A stretch of 22,844 nucleotides of DNA, taken from positions 1 through 22,844 of the forward strand of contig CABUWA010000014.1 in assembly GCA_902495085.1 (NCBI GenBank), written 5' to 3'. The position numbers were made by a program, and so were the translations under genes. Under the pieces are notes generated by a model, which was not told the origin of the DNA, made no database searches, and worked only from the letters and a program-made list of their open reading frames with translations. Shown piece by piece: positions 22,479 to 22,844 of the stretch. Source of the DNA: an uncultured Collinsella sp. (GTDB taxonomy: Bacteria > Actinomycetota > Coriobacteriia > Coriobacteriales > Coriobacteriaceae). The number at the start of each line of letters is the position of its first letter. Within the stretch, counting starts at the first letter, position 1.

Positions 22479-22844
22479 TTAGTTCTTCTTTGCAGAGAGC
22501 ATGAGCCTAATTTCCGGGTGGGTGTATTCGTCGAACTCTTCCTTGGGCTCGGTGTCAAAGGTGTAGTACGACTTGATAGATTCGTCCTCTGTCTTGATGC
22601 TGATTTCTTCATATAGGGAGCCAGCTAAAAATGTCTGTTTAAATTCATCCGACAGGCTGCATGGCGTGAGGAGGCCCGGTGTGGCAACGGAAATGTCCAA
22701 CCCGTTGAGCGGGGCGCAGAGCGTCGCGATATCCTGCTCGGCGCGGGCGAGGTTGTCTGCGAGGCTTGCCTCGGGGTCGATCTGACTGACGTAATCGACG
22801 TCCGTGAGCATGCCGTCTGCATCAAAAGAAAGGTAGACATAGGC
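22479..22844 (-). CDS. unrecognised protein, C-terminal part (5' end outside window)
   Basis: The frame is open from the right edge (codons before the ATG at 22811 read AYVYLSFDADG) to TAA at 22479-22481, so 121 C-terminal residues are visible and the start lies beyond the window. The visible part is acidic and mixed alpha/beta: a strand YVYLSFDADGMLTDV, a helix EASLADNLARAEQDIATLC, and a beta-like end EEISIKTEDESIKSYYTFDT, followed by THPEIRLMLSAKKN. There is no membrane segment, no recognised motif and no cysteine pattern. GC-rich third positions match the neighbouring genes, supporting a real gene. The family is not recognised. It is convergent with the ABC transporter gene, with the palindromic element in between. 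Confidence 0.75.
   Translation of the reverse strand, partial: AYVYLSFDADGMLTDVDYVSQIDPEASLADNLARAEQDIATLCAPLNGLDISVATPGLLTPCSLSDEFKQTFLAGSLYEEISIKTEDESIKSYYTFDTEPKEEFDEYTHPEIRLMLSAKKN

Overview
The window reads like a chromosomal segment from a GC-rich, single-membrane, anaerobic gut actinobacterium, most likely a Coriobacteriia member such as Collinsella. This is an inference. It rests on the base composition, a surface protein with a LAXTG-type sortase signal, lipoproteins without outer-membrane machinery, a second type IIA topoisomerase pair, and a ferredoxin-type/CXXC/TlpA redox set typical of gut anaerobes. No rRNA, tRNA, CRISPR array, transposase or phage gene was recognised.

Layout. 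(1) 1-2620: the C-terminal part of an alpha/beta hydrolase, an iron-sulfur-flavoprotein-like flavodoxin-fold protein, and a convergent AAA ATPase with a C-terminal winged helix. Three 19-bp tandem repeats lie just upstream of the ATPase start. (2) 2695-7806: a parE-parC-like operon on the minus strand, closed by a very strong hairpin. It is divergent from a maltose/galactoside O-acetyltransferase-like gene, and the shared intergenic region holds a perfect 14-bp match to the Gram-positive LexA (SOS) box. (3) 7807-9096: a decayed gene remnant, then a small XRE regulator and a four-helix membrane protein behind a consensus promoter bracketed by three copies of an ACAGATA-type operator. (4) 9147-16567, all minus strand: an OmpR-type response regulator and sensor kinase (4-bp overlap), a LuxR-type regulator with its own palindrome, and a 1,455-residue Tat-exported, sortase-anchored surface protein of unknown function. 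(5) 16658-18806, divergent from the two-component system: a 48-residue CXXC protein, a NapH/CcoG-like membrane ferredoxin protein, and a TlpA-like thioredoxin lipoprotein, ended by a textbook terminator. (6) 18953-22207: a fused MacB-like ABC transporter with an unusually large extracytoplasmic domain. (7) 22253-22436: a 184-bp imperfect palindrome between convergent genes, followed by the C-terminal part of an unrecognised minus-strand gene that runs off the right edge.

How the parts may work together. The redox triad probably carries electrons from cytosolic ferredoxin through the membrane iron-sulfur protein to extracytoplasmic thiols. The divergent two-component system is the natural candidate to control it. 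The LuxR protein is the natural candidate to control the giant surface protein immediately downstream. The topoisomerase operon or the divergent acetyltransferase may respond to DNA damage through LexA. The most interesting candidates for new biology are the redox triad with its regulators, the LuxR/giant surface protein pair, and the palindromic element at the right end.
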